From: Phycisphaerae bacterium
Lineage (GTDB): Bacteria > Planctomycetota > Phycisphaerae > Sedimentisphaerales > Anaerobacaceae
Direction of reading: 5' to 3'
Assembly: GCA_012744475.1 (NCBI GenBank)
Contig: JAAYBV010000029.1
Coordinates: 28,355-92,354 of the forward strand
Length of the DNA stretch: 64,000 nucleotides
Shown here: piece by piece, positions 53,005 through 61,919 of the stretch
Layout: every line of letters starts with the position of its first letter
How positions within the stretch are numbered: position 1 is the first letter of the stretch
Notes under the pieces: model-generated
Told to the model about the DNA's origin: nothing
Seen by the model: only the letters and a program-made list of their open reading frames with translations
The model's database searches: none
Translations under genes and position numbers: made by a program

Positions 53005-54603
53005 ATGAATCGTAGATGGGTGTTTGGAGCGGCGATCGTGCTGCTGCTCGCTGCCGTTGGCGCAGATCCGGCCCAGAGCCAGGATCGGGACCAGTGGGTT
53101 TCTCTGTTCGATGGCAAGACGCTGAACGGCTGGTCGGTCCACAGCGGCACCGCCCGATATCACGTCGAGGGCGACGAAATCGTCGGCACGACAGTCAAGG
53201 GAAGTCCCAACACGTTTCTTTGCACGGACCGGCAGTACGGCGACTTTGTCCTGGAGTTCGAGGTCAAGGTGGACCCCAGACTGAATTCCGGCGTCCAGGT
53301 TCGCAGTCAGATCGCTCCGACGGAGATGGCGTTCGTGTTTGCCGGCCGGGACGGGAAGCCTCAGTCGGTGGTGATTCCGGCCGACCGCGTCTACGGCTAT
53401 CAAGTGGAGATTGCTACCGAGAAGGCCGGTTCCTCGGGCAGCATCTACGACGAGGCGCGGCGCGGGTTCATGCTGGCCAGTACGACGAGCGATCCCGTCG
53501 CGAGCAAGGCGTTCAAGGACGGCCAGTGGAACAAGTACCGCATCGAGTGCAGGGACGACCGAATCCGGACATGGGTCAACGATGTTCCCTGTGTGGATCT
53601 GCGGGACAGCATGACCGCGCGGGGCGTCATCGGCCTCCAGGTGCACGGCATCGGCAATGAGGCCGGTCCCTACGAGGTGCGCTGGCGGAATCTTCGCATC
53701 GAGGCGGCCGACGGCGGCATCGCACCGCCCGTGATTTCCTGTCCCATCCGCGTGCTGCAATGCACGTCGAAATGGACCGGGCCTCGGATGGCCGACGGCC
53801 GGCCGATGGTGTCCGATGATCTGCTCAAACGGATGCGGAACGTGCCAGTCACGATGGCCTGGGGCATCGTCAGCGGCGCCGGCTATCACAACTGCTACGA
53901 GACGGCACTGGGCTGGCAGGTTATGCGTCCCGACGAGGCGATCGTCGGCCGCGTGCTGACCGCGCAGTACATGCCCATGCAGCCCGACCTCAACAAGGCG
54001 ATCATGGACCAGGGACACGCCGAAGGGCGCCTGGGCAACTCCAATTCCTGGCCCATCGACATGCTCCAGAAGGGTGACGTCTACGTTGCCGACGGGTTCG
54101 GCAAGGTTCTTGACGGCACGCTGATCGGCGACAACCTCGCCAACGCGATCTATGCCCGAAGCGGCAATGGCGTCATCTTCGACGCCGGTGTTCGTGATCT
54201 CGAAGGCATCGAGGAGATCGAAGGGTTCAACGCCTGGCACAAGGGCGCCGACCCCAGCTACTTGAAGGAAGTGATGCTCAGTGCGATCAACGTGCCCATC
54301 CGCGTCGGGCGCGCGGTGGCCTGTCCGGGCGATGTGGTGCTGGCCAAACGCGAAGGGATCGTCTTCATCCCCGCCCACTTGGCCGAGAAGGTGGTCACCG
54401 AATCGGAGGCCATCACCCTGCGTGACATGTTCGGTCACCAGCGTTTGAAGGAAGGCAAGTATACGCCGGGACAGATCGACAGCCGGTGGACGCCCGAAAT
54501 CCGTGAGGACTTCCGAGACTGGCTCAAGAAGAACATCGACGAACTGCCGGTGCCCAAGCAGGTGATCGAGGAGATGCTCGATCCCAAGACACGAAACTGG
54601 TAG
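53005..54603 (+). CDS. secreted DUF1080 / RraA-like aldolase fusion
   Basis: 532 aa from ATG 53005 (AAAGGGG upstream). Signal peptide 1-26 (AVGADPAQSQ). Residues 30-240 are DUF1080 (3-keto-disaccharide hydrolase-like concanavalin fold): WVSLFDGKTLNGW, GDFVLEFEVKVDPRLNSGVQ, GQWNKYRIECRDDRI. From about 245 an RraA-like fold follows: GNSNSWPIDMLQKGDVYVAD, GDNLANAIYARSGNGVIFDA, then GVRDLEGIEEIEGF with the R-D pair of HMG/CHA-type aldolases, and the PIRVGRAVACPGDVVLA tract. DUF1080 enzymes hydrolyse 3-keto-glycosides made by Gfo/Idh-type dehydrogenases; RraA-like enzymes cleave acidic keto compounds. A secreted aldolase is unusual. Confidence 0.85.
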   Translation: MNRRWVFGAAIVLLLAAVGADPAQSQDRDQWVSLFDGKTLNGWSVHSGTARYHVEGDEIVGTTVKGSPNTFLCTDRQYGDFVLEFEVKVDPRLNSGVQVRSQIAPTEMAFVFAGRDGKPQSVVIPADRVYGYQVEIATEKAGSSGSIYDEARRGFMLASTTSDPVASKAFKDGQWNKYRIECRDDRIRTWVNDVPCVDLRDSMTARGVIGLQVHGIGNEAGPYEVRWRNLRIEAADGGIAPPVISCPIRVLQCTSKWTGPRMADGRPMVSDDLLKRMRNVPVTMAWGIVSGAGYHNCYETALGWQVMRPDEAIVGRVLTAQYMPMQPDLNKAIMDQGHAEGRLGNSNSWPIDMLQKGDVYVADGFGKVLDGTLIGDNLANAIYARSGNGVIFDAGVRDLEGIEEIEGFNAWHKGADPSYLKEVMLSAINVPIRVGRAVACPGDVVLAKREGIVFIPAHLAEKVVTESEAITLRDMFGHQRLKEGKYTPGQIDSRWTPEIREDFRDWLKKNIDELPVPKQVIEEMLDPKTRNW

Positions 54604-54646
54604 GACCCACACGGTCAAAGCCATTGTCATGGTAAGAAGAGGACTC

Positions 54647-56014
54647 ATGAAGAAGAACCAGCGACAACACGAGATGGCAACTTCGAGACGTTCCTTGCTG
54701 AAGACCGCCGGAGTGGGCTTTGCCGGCCTGACCCTGGCGGGCATGGTCGACGCGCCCATCGAAGAGCAGATCGCCTGCGCGACACAGAACGTCCAGCGCA
54801 ATTCCAGTCCGTCGGAACTGCGGATTACCGACCTGCGGGTTGCGGTGGTGGCCCGGGCGCCGATGCGCTGTCCGCTGATTCGCATCGACACCAATCAGGG
54901 CATCTGCGGCTATGGCGAAGTCCGCGACGGGGCCAGCGAGAAATACGCGCTGATGCTCAAGAGCCGCCTGCTGCGAGAGAACCCGTGCAACGTGGAGAGG
55001 CTGTTCAAGAAGATCAGGCAGTTCGGCGGCCATGCTCGGCAGGGCGGCGGCGTCTCCGGCGTGGAGATGGCGCTGTGGGATCTGGCGGGCAAGGCATACG
55101 GCGTGCCCGTGTATCAGATGCTGGGCGGTCGATACCGCGACCGCATCCGGTTGTATGCCGACACGCCGGATGGCCAGGTGACCGGCCTGAAAAAACGGAT
55201 CGAGCAGGGATTCACGTTCCTCAAGTACGATTGCGGCATCCAGACCATGCGCAACGTCCCCGGCGCGCTGAGCTATCCGACGAGCCAGGCCAACTGGCGG
55301 GGCAAACACCCCTTCACCGCGATCCAACTGTCCGACAAGGGGGCTGCGTTGATGGCCGAACGCTTTGCCGAGGTCCGCGAAGTGGTCGGTTGGGAGATCC
55401 CGGTCGCTTCGGATCATTTTGGCCACATCGGCGTCAACAGTTGCATCAAGCTGGGCAAGGTCCTGCAGCCTTATGCGCTGGCTTGGCTGGAAGACATGGT
55501 CCCGTGGGAATACACCGACATGCTCAAAGAGATCAAGAACGCCATCGACGTGCCGTTGCTGACAGGCGAGGACATCTACACACTCGACGGCGGCTTCAAG
55601 AAGCTGATCGACGAGCGCGCCGTCGACATGGTGCATCCCGACCTGGCCACCGCCGGCGGCATCCTCGAAACCAAGAAGATCGGCGATTACGCCGAGCAGA
55701 ACGGCATCGCGATGGCTTTGCACTTTGCGGGAACGCCGGTGTGCTTCATGGCCAATCTGCACTGCGCCGCAGCGACGGAGAACTTCATCGCCCTGGAGCA
55801 CCACTCCGTCGATGTCGACTGGTGGGAAGACCTCGTCACCGGCGTGGACAAGCCGTTCCACACCGACGGTTTCGCCCGTGTCCCGGAGGGACCCGGACTG
55901 GGCATCGAGTTGAACCTCGACGTGATCCAAAAACACCTCGAACGCAGCCAAGAGTTGTTCGCGCCCACCGAGGAGTGGAACCAGGATCGCTCGAACGACC
56001 GGCTGTGGAGTTAG
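54647..56014 (+). CDS. enolase-superfamily dehydratase (mandelate-racemase-like), Tat signal
   Basis: 455 aa from ATG 54647, with AAGAGGA 5 nt upstream. A twin-arginine signal (ATSRRSLLKTAGVGFAG) implies export. The N-terminal capping domain contains PLIRIDTNQGICGYGEV. The barrel has GVEMALWDLAGKAYGVPVYQ, FLKYDCG, the metal-ligand strands VASDHFGH, LAWLEDM and LLTGEDIY, and a late ALHFAGTPV with His. This layout fits acid-sugar dehydratases of the MR group, which remove water from sugar acids such as galactonate or fuconate. The specific substrate cannot be read. It follows the DUF1080-RraA gene by 43 bp and ends 15 bp before the cloverleaf repeat. Confidence 0.85.
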   Translation: MKKNQRQHEMATSRRSLLKTAGVGFAGLTLAGMVDAPIEEQIACATQNVQRNSSPSELRITDLRVAVVARAPMRCPLIRIDTNQGICGYGEVRDGASEKYALMLKSRLLRENPCNVERLFKKIRQFGGHARQGGGVSGVEMALWDLAGKAYGVPVYQMLGGRYRDRIRLYADTPDGQVTGLKKRIEQGFTFLKYDCGIQTMRNVPGALSYPTSQANWRGKHPFTAIQLSDKGAALMAERFAEVREVVGWEIPVASDHFGHIGVNSCIKLGKVLQPYALAWLEDMVPWEYTDMLKEIKNAIDVPLLTGEDIYTLDGGFKKLIDERAVDMVHPDLATAGGILETKKIGDYAEQNGIAMALHFAGTPVCFMANLHCAAATENFIALEHHSVDVDWWEDLVTGVDKPFHTDGFARVPEGPGLGIELNLDVIQKHLERSQELFAPTEEWNQDRSNDRLWS

Positions 56015-56029
56015 AGATGTGACTTGCAG

Positions 56030-56118
56030 ACGGGTGGCAGCCTCATCCCGATGGCTATCGGGATGGGGATGGTCTCCAAGATGGCCATCCCCAAGCTGCG
56101 CTTGAGGCTGCCACCCGT
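56030..56118. repeat. 89-bp cloverleaf-like inverted repeat
   Basis: A perfect 16-bp closing stem (ACGGGTGGCAGCCTCA at 56030-56045 with 56103-56118) encloses three hairpins: TCCCGAT/ATCGGGA (56046-56052, 56057-56063), GGGGATGG/CCATCCCC (56065-56072, 56085-56092) and AAGC/GCTT (56093-56096, 56100-56103; the last base is shared with the closing stem). It lies between two co-directional genes and does not encode protein. It may be a non-autonomous mobile element or structured RNA. Confidence 0.8.
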
Positions 56119-56150
56119 TGAAGTTAGTCAATCAAGGGAGATGTGTGCCA

Positions 56151-57443
56151 ATGGGACGCTCGGTATTGAGACGCTGCTGGATCGTATCGGCGGTCGGTCT
56201 GGTGGTTGCGATCGCTACGTTCGTCATGGGGCATCGGGCTGTCTCGGGGCCTGCGCTGATCGTGACGTTCGCGTCGCTGGCGTTGTATTGCATGAGCCAT
56301 CCGGTTCTGAAGAGCTTCGCCTTCACGGTGTGGGTCTTCGCTTTCGTGACGGCTTCGATGGTGTACCCGGCGGCCTTCATGACCTGGCCCGGCTTCGACC
56401 TCGCCATTTTGATCGTCCCGCTGATTCAGATCATCATGTTCGGCATGGGCACGACCCTGAGCGTGGCCGATTTCACCCGCGTCGTCAAAATGCCCTGGCC
56501 GGTCTTCGTCGGTTTCGTTCTTCAGTTCTCCATCATGCCCCTGCTTGGTTTTGCACTGGCCAAAGGCTTTCGCTTTGAGCCGGAGGTGGCGGCCGGCGTG
56601 GTCCTGATCGGGGCCTGTCCCGGCGGCGTCGCCTCCAACGTGATGACGTACCTGGCCGGTGGCGATGTGGCCCTGTCGGTGACCATGACGGCCTGCTCGA
56701 CGCTGGCCTCGCCCGTCATGACGCCGCTGATGATGGAACTGCTGGCGGGGAAGATGGTCCCGGTCCCGTTCTTCGGGATGATGTTCACGATCATCAACAT
56801 GATCATCGTTCCGATTGTGGCCGGTCTGCTGGCCAACTACATGCTGTACGGCCGACGAAGGGTATTCGATCGGGGATGGGTGCTGGGGCTCGTCGCCGTC
56901 GTCAGCGTCGGTGCCGCGACACTCATTGCAGTGTATGCTCCGAAAGCCATCGTCACAGTCGGCAATGGCAGCCTTGGGAAGGACGGGCTTGTGGTGGGCC
57001 TGCTGCTGATCGGCATCGTGGCGCTGGCCAAGCTGGTGATCGGTGTCTGGTTGAAGGGGCCCGAAAACTGGATGGACAAGGTCCTGCCGGTTGTCTCTAT
57101 GGCGGGGATTTGCCTGATCATCGGCATCATCACGGCCCAATCGCGTGATGATCTGATGAAGATCGCCCCGTACATCATCTTCGCGGCCATGCTGCACAAT
57201 GGCATCGGTTATGTGCTGGGCTACTGGGGCGCTCGACTGCTTCGGCTCCAGGAAAGCGCATGCCGGACGGTGGCTATCGAGGTGGGGCTCCAGAATGGCG
57301 GGATGGCCTCCGGTCTGGCCCTCAAGACGCTCGCCAGCGCCAAGGCCGCGCTGGCGCCGGCCATCTTCGGACCGTGGATGAACGTCTCCGGCTCGATCCT
57401 GGCCACGTGGTGGCGTCGAAAGCCTTTGGCCAAAACACGCTGA
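56151..57443 (+). CDS. bile-acid:sodium symporter (BASS) family carrier
   Basis: 430 aa from ATG 56151; GTG 56145 is an alternative nearer to GGGAG (56136). Ten membrane segments are visible. BASS hallmarks include IIMFGMGTTLSVADFTRVVK, GFVLQFSIMPLLGFALAKGF, VLIGACPGGVASNVMTYLAGGDVALSV and EVGLQNGGMASGLA, which carry the sodium-site and crossover regions. An N-terminal extension of about 75 residues adds two or more helices. BASS carriers import organic acids and sterol-like anions with Na+; in this locus a sugar acid or keto acid may be the cargo. It is the second sodium-coupled carrier of the cluster. Confidence 0.88.
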   Translation: MGRSVLRRCWIVSAVGLVVAIATFVMGHRAVSGPALIVTFASLALYCMSHPVLKSFAFTVWVFAFVTASMVYPAAFMTWPGFDLAILIVPLIQIIMFGMGTTLSVADFTRVVKMPWPVFVGFVLQFSIMPLLGFALAKGFRFEPEVAAGVVLIGACPGGVASNVMTYLAGGDVALSVTMTACSTLASPVMTPLMMELLAGKMVPVPFFGMMFTIINMIIVPIVAGLLANYMLYGRRRVFDRGWVLGLVAVVSVGAATLIAVYAPKAIVTVGNGSLGKDGLVVGLLLIGIVALAKLVIGVWLKGPENWMDKVLPVVSMAGICLIIGIITAQSRDDLMKIAPYIIFAAMLHNGIGYVLGYWGARLLRLQESACRTVAIEVGLQNGGMASGLALKTLASAKAALAPAIFGPWMNVSGSILATWWRRKPLAKTR

Positions 57444-57502
57444 TGCTGTGCCGGAAGAAGATGTCAATTCCGTTTCGCAGTGACGTGACCTGAGGTGGAG
57501 AT

Positions 57503-58567
57503 ATGAAAGCAGTTTGCACTGTGGTTGTATTGGCTTACATTGCGTTGTGGTCCTTTGTCTTTGGAGACCCTGCTTGGGCGCAAGGTGAAAAGGACCGGTT
57601 CGTACCGGGCGAGCTTTGGCTCGACACGGACGGCAGGCCCATCCAGGCCCACGGCGGGGCGGTGTTGACACGGGACGGCACATACTACTGGTATGGCGAA
57701 GACCGCACCCCAGGCCGCCAGACGGGGGTCTCCTGCTACAGCTCGACCGACCTGTATCGCTGGAAGCACGAGGGCGTGGCCTTCCCGCAGGAATCGCTGT
57801 CCTCCGACATCCGCGACCGAACGTTCATCGAGCGGCCCAAGGTCGTCTTCAATCCGAAGACGGGCAAGTACGTCATGTGGATGCACCTTGAGCAATGGGG
57901 CTACCACTTCGCCCGGGCGGGTGTCGCCCAAAGCGACCGGCCGGAGGGACCGTTTGTCTTCGTCCATCACATGCGGCCCATCCAGTACGATTTCGGATAC
58001 AAGGACGATGACCCCGACCGGCAGAAGGAATTCGGCGGAACCTACCGCGACATGAACCTCTTCGTCGACGGCGGCAAAGCTTATGCATTCTACGCCTCCG
58101 AGCACAACGCGACGATGTACATCGTTCGGCTCAACGACGAGTTCACGTCGCCCGCCAGTCCGATCGTGCAGGGCCAGACGTGGGCACGCATCCTGATCGG
58201 AAAGTACCGCGAGGCGCCCGCGCCGTTCAAGTTCCAGAATCGCTACTACCTGATCACGTCAGGTTGCACGGGATGGCAGCCCAACCCGGCCGACTACGCC
58301 GTCGCCGACCACATCCTCGGCCCCTGGGAGTCGAAGGACAATCCGTGCGTCGGGCCTGAGGCCGAGACGACCTTCCAGACGCAGAGCACGTGTGTGTTCC
58401 CGGTGGCGGGCAGGCCTGGCTGCTACATCTTCATGGCCGACCGCTGGATGCCCCGGCGGCTACATGACTCACGCTACGTGTGGCTGCCGCTCGTAATCCA
58501 GCCGGATGGAACGTTCACGCTCATGTGGCTCGACCAGTGGGACCTGAGCTATTTCGAAAGACGATAA
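57503..58567 (+). CDS. secreted GH43-type glycosidase
   Basis: 354 aa from ATG 57503 (GGTGGAG upstream). Signal peptide 1-26 (VFGDPAWAQ). A five-bladed propeller is seen from LDTDGRPIQAHGGAVLTRDGTYYWYGED through FIERPKVVFNPKTGKYVMWM, YRDMNLFVD, REAPAPFK with probable acid E237, and a late DRW-P-RLHDSRYVWLPL. The QAHGG opening and DSRYVWLPL end resemble the beta-galactan-active GH43 groups (such as the exo-beta-1,3-galactanase subfamily) more than arabinanases. The usual N-terminal Asp base (DPD type) is not evident. It probably trims galactose- or arabinose-rich side chains. GH2 follows 30 bp later. Confidence 0.82.
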   Translation: MKAVCTVVVLAYIALWSFVFGDPAWAQGEKDRFVPGELWLDTDGRPIQAHGGAVLTRDGTYYWYGEDRTPGRQTGVSCYSSTDLYRWKHEGVAFPQESLSSDIRDRTFIERPKVVFNPKTGKYVMWMHLEQWGYHFARAGVAQSDRPEGPFVFVHHMRPIQYDFGYKDDDPDRQKEFGGTYRDMNLFVDGGKAYAFYASEHNATMYIVRLNDEFTSPASPIVQGQTWARILIGKYREAPAPFKFQNRYYLITSGCTGWQPNPADYAVADHILGPWESKDNPCVGPEAETTFQTQSTCVFPVAGRPGCYIFMADRWMPRRLHDSRYVWLPLVIQPDGTFTLMWLDQWDLSYFERR

Positions 58568-58597
58568 CACAGTGCGCAGGGTGGGAGTGGCATTCAC

Positions 58598-61000
58598 ATG
58601 AATCAATCGCGACGAGTTGTCTGGATCTGCATGGCAGCCATCATCCCTCTCATGGCGGCGATGCCGCTGGGTGCGATGGACTTTGATTTCGACTGGCATT
58701 TCAGCAAAGGGGACTTCGCGACAGCGATGATGCCGGCCTTTGACGACTCGGCCTGGCGAATGCTGGATGTTCCTCACGACTGGAGTGTGGAAGGGCCATT
58801 CCGCGCCGACTACGCCAGCGGCAGTGGCTACGCCCCCGCCGGGATCGGATGGTATCGCAAGCATTTCAAGCTGGATGCGGCGAACCGCGGCAAGCTCGTG
58901 GTCATCGAATTCGACGGCGTGTACCACAACTCCGAGGTCTGGATCAACGGTCACTTCGTCGGCCGTCGGCCCTGCGGCTATTCCAGCTTCCAGTACAACC
59001 TGACGCGTCACGTGAAGTTCGCAGATGACGAAAATGTGATTGCGGTCCGCGTCGACCACACGAAGTTCGCGGATTCGCGCTGGTATACCGGCTCGGGCAT
59101 CTATCGACACGTACGTCTGCACATCAGCGACAGGCTCCACATCGGACAGTGGGGTGTCTATGTCACTACGCCCGAGGTGAGCGAGGACGCCGCCACAATT
59201 CGTGTCGAGACGGTTGTCTGCAACGATCACGACAGGGCCGTAAGTCTGTCGCTCGATTCGAGCGTGGTGGCGCCGGACGGAAAGGCGGTCGCCAGTCTCC
59301 GTCAGTCCGCAAGTATGGACGCTGACGCCGAGCAGACCTTCGTTTCGCATATCAAGATTGCCGACCCCGAATTGTGGTCGCTTGAATCGCCCAGCATGTA
59401 CATGCTCCGCAGTGCGTTGAAGGCGGGCGAGGAAGTCGTGCAGGAGGTGTCCACCCCCTTTGGGATTCGCACGATTGCGTTTGATCCCGACAGGGGCTTC
59501 TTCCTGAACGGCAAGGCGGTGAAGCTCAAGGGAGTGTGCCTGCATCACGACGCCGGTTGTCTCGGTGCGGCGGTGCCGGACAAGGTGCTCGAACGGCGGT
59601 TGCGGCTGACGAAGGACCTCGGCGCCAACGCGATTCGCACCAGCCACAACCCGCCGGCCCCCGAGCTGCTCGACATGTGCGACCGGCTCGGCCTGCTCGT
59701 CAAGGACGAGGCGTTCGACGAGTTCACACCACCCAAGAACAAGTGGGTCGCGGGCTGGAACGCGGGCCAACCCAGCAAGTTCGGCTACGGCGAGGTCTTC
59801 GCCGAGTGGTCGGTCCGCGACATGGGAGACCTGGTTCGCAGGGACCGCAACCATCCGTGCATCATCATGTGGAGCATCGGCAACGAGATCGACTATCCGA
59901 ACGATCCGTTCTCGCATCCAGTGCTGGGTAACCACTACCAGCGCGAGCATCCGCCCGCCGAGAATCTCGTCAAGCACGCCCAGCCGCTCATTGAAGCGGT
60001 CAGGAAGTGGGATCGCACGCGTCCGGTGACGGCGGCCCTGGCGAGCATCGACATGTCCAACGCGGTTGGCTTGCCACAACTGTTGGATGTGGTTGGATAT
60101 AACTACCAGGAGCAGCACTACGAGGCCGACCACAAGACCTATCCAAGCCGGTTCATCTTCGGCAGCGAGAACGGCGACAGTTACAACGCCTGGGTGGCGG
60201 TGCGGGACAACGACTACGTGGCGGGCCAGTTCCTCTGGACCGGGATCGACTTTCTGGGGGAGGCCGGCCGCTGGCCGAATCGCGCCAGCGGCGCTGGCCT
60301 GCTCGATCTGTGCGGGTTCAAGAAGCCCATCGCGTGGTTTCGGCAGAGCCTGTGGAGCGACGAGCCGATGGTCTACCTTTGCGTTTCCGGCCGTCCGGGC
60401 CGGCGGGGGCCGGGCATGGGTGGGGCCGAACACTGGAACTGGCCTGACGGCGCTCGCGTCAGCGTCAATTGCTTCACGAACTGCGACGAGGTCTCACTGG
60501 CCCTCAACGGCGAAGCGCTTGGCATGCAGCGTCTCTCCGAGGCACGAAACGGCGTGTTGACGTGGGAAGTCCCGTTCCGTCCGGGCGTCCTGAAAGCGGC
60601 AGGGCGAGACGCCGGACGCGAGGTCTGCGAATTCTCGCTCAAGACGGCCGGACCTGCGACGCGGATTGTTCTGTCGCCCGATGCGACGCGCCTGTCGGCG
60701 GATGGCAAAGACGTCTGCCACGTCGAATTCCAGATCACCGATGGTCAGGGCGTGCGTGTTCCCGATGCCGCCCACGAGGTGACCTTCGATGTGGATGGTC
60801 CCGGCCGGATCATCGGCATCGAGAACGGCGACCTGAGCAGCGTCGACGATCCCCAGGACAACACTCACAAGGCCCTTCAAGGCAGGGGTTTAGCCATCTT
60901 TCAGGCCACGCGCGAGCCGGGCAAAGTGCGTCTGACGGCACGCTCCCATGGTCTTGTCGCGGCAACGACCGAAATCGAGATTGCCGCGAACGCCCGATAG
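58598..61000 (+). CDS. secreted GH2 beta-galactosidase-like enzyme
   Basis: 800 aa from ATG 58598. Signal peptide 1-26 (LMAAMPLGAM). The order is typical of GH2: sugar-binding jelly-roll (FDDSAWRMLDVPHDW ... GIGWYRKHF ... GVYHNSEVWING), Ig-like domain, and TIM barrel with GVCLHHDAG, IRTSHNPP and SIGNEID (acid/base E430). FGSENGD follows with nucleophile E524, then a DUF4982-like and Big-like C-terminal end. It belongs to the beta-galactosidase/DUF4982 group and is expected to release terminal beta-galactose, for example after defucosylation by GH95. Start is 30 bp after the GH43 stop, so the two are co-transcribed. Confidence 0.88.
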   Translation: MNQSRRVVWICMAAIIPLMAAMPLGAMDFDFDWHFSKGDFATAMMPAFDDSAWRMLDVPHDWSVEGPFRADYASGSGYAPAGIGWYRKHFKLDAANRGKLVVIEFDGVYHNSEVWINGHFVGRRPCGYSSFQYNLTRHVKFADDENVIAVRVDHTKFADSRWYTGSGIYRHVRLHISDRLHIGQWGVYVTTPEVSEDAATIRVETVVCNDHDRAVSLSLDSSVVAPDGKAVASLRQSASMDADAEQTFVSHIKIADPELWSLESPSMYMLRSALKAGEEVVQEVSTPFGIRTIAFDPDRGFFLNGKAVKLKGVCLHHDAGCLGAAVPDKVLERRLRLTKDLGANAIRTSHNPPAPELLDMCDRLGLLVKDEAFDEFTPPKNKWVAGWNAGQPSKFGYGEVFAEWSVRDMGDLVRRDRNHPCIIMWSIGNEIDYPNDPFSHPVLGNHYQREHPPAENLVKHAQPLIEAVRKWDRTRPVTAALASIDMSNAVGLPQLLDVVGYNYQEQHYEADHKTYPSRFIFGSENGDSYNAWVAVRDNDYVAGQFLWTGIDFLGEAGRWPNRASGAGLLDLCGFKKPIAWFRQSLWSDEPMVYLCVSGRPGRRGPGMGGAEHWNWPDGARVSVNCFTNCDEVSLALNGEALGMQRLSEARNGVLTWEVPFRPGVLKAAGRDAGREVCEFSLKTAGPATRIVLSPDATRLSADGKDVCHVEFQITDGQGVRVPDAAHEVTFDVDGPGRIIGIENGDLSSVDDPQDNTHKALQGRGLAIFQATREPGKVRLTARSHGLVAATTEIEIAANAR

Positions 61001-61052
61001 ACGTTGTTCACTGCGACAGACACTCCGAGCCGGACATCGGATTGGCTGGCCG

Positions 61053-61081
61053 TTGATGCGGTTCGGCGCAGGCCGTACAAT
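61053..61081 (+). promoter_or_regulatory. promoter of the 96-aa/RF-like unit
   Basis: TTGATG (61053-61058) and TACAAT (61076-61081) are spaced 17 bp apart, with the ATG 78 nt beyond. It lies after the GH2 stop and suggests that the next two genes are transcribed separately from the sugar locus. Confidence 0.6.
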
Positions 61082-61158
61082 CATGACATGGCAGTTGGAT
61101 GCCGCGTGCGTGGTGTCAGGATTGCCTCTTGCGCCAGCAGGCAGAAGGGAGGCACGAT

Positions 61159-61449
61159 ATGGCCAAGGCGAAGAAGGTAACAGCCCCGAAAACCAGTTTG
61201 CCCCTGAGCAACTTCGACCTCAAGAAACGCTATGACGTCTATTATCACATGCGCAAGGGAGTGTGCGCCTGCCGAAACGTAATGGTCAAAGGCAAACGGA
61301 CCTTCGAAGACGTCAACGAGGTGAAAGGACCGTTCGTTCAGTACCTGGAACTGGAGGACGCCAAGGGGCGCACGTTCATGCTGAACTACCTTCACGTCTT
61401 CATGATCTGCGAGGCGGGAGTGAAGGTGCGGTTCTCCTCGGCCAAGTAG
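61159..61449 (+). CDS. conserved-looking 96-aa protein, unknown function
   Basis: 96 aa from ATG 61159 with GGGAGG 6 nt upstream. A basic N-terminus (MAKAKKVTAPKTS) leads to a compact alpha/beta sequence: NFDLKKRYDVYYHMRKG, CACRNVMVKGKRTFED, GPFVQYLELEDAKG and TFMLNYLHVFMICEAG. There is no signal peptide, so it is cytoplasmic. I do not recognise the family. The alternation of strands with a basic leader could suit an RNA- or nucleotide-binding protein, but this is a guess. It precedes the GGQ release-factor-like gene by 55 bp and shares its promoter. Confidence 0.65.
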   Translation: MAKAKKVTAPKTSLPLSNFDLKKRYDVYYHMRKGVCACRNVMVKGKRTFEDVNEVKGPFVQYLELEDAKGRTFMLNYLHVFMICEAGVKVRFSSAK

Positions 61450-61504
61450 GCAGGCAGTGGTCGTCCACTGGAAGGATGTTGTTGGTTGACGGTGTGATGC
61501 GAGA

Positions 61505-61879
61505 ATGAACTTCGGCGTGACGGACAGAAAGCAGGCGGAGTTGGAGGCTCGCATGGTGGCGCTTGGGCTGCGCGAAGAGGACTTCGAAGAGAAGTTCATT
61601 CGTTCCTCAGGCCCGGGCGGACAGAAGGTCAACAAGACGTCCAGTTGCGTGGTCCTCAGGCATGTTCCCAGCGGCCTGGAAGTGAAGATGCAGAAGGAAC
61701 GGTCGCAGCCTCTGAATCGATACCGTGCGCGTAAGCGGCTGTGCGAGCTGATGGAGGAACTCCGGTTCCAATCCGCCTGCGGCGGATCGGAACCGGGCGT
61801 CAAGAGCCCGGCGGCTCGGAAGGCCGCGAAGATTCGCAAGCAGAAACAGCGGCGACGAAGGCGCAGCCGCAGTGGATAG
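61505..61879 (+). CDS. release-factor-like GGQ protein (ArfB-type layout)
   Basis: 124 aa from ATG 61505; the ribosome site is weak (GAGA). Residues 25-75 are an RF-1 catalytic domain: FIRSSGPGGQKVNKTSSCVV, carrying the universal GGQ that triggers peptidyl-tRNA hydrolysis. No codon-recognition domain is present. The C-terminus (RKAAKIRKQKQRRRRRSRSG) is a basic tail like that by which ArfB/YaeJ enters the empty mRNA channel of stalled ribosomes. Ribosome rescue is therefore likely, though the similar PVC 'release-factor-like' group has not been tested to my knowledge. It ends 40 bp before the GH27 gene. Confidence 0.82.
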   Translation: MNFGVTDRKQAELEARMVALGLREEDFEEKFIRSSGPGGQKVNKTSSCVVLRHVPSGLEVKMQKERSQPLNRYRARKRLCELMEELRFQSACGGSEPGVKSPAARKAAKIRKQKQRRRRRSRSG

Positions 61880-61919
61880 TCGTTTCGGATCGACAGCCAG
61901 GAGAAATCGGAGATCGGCC

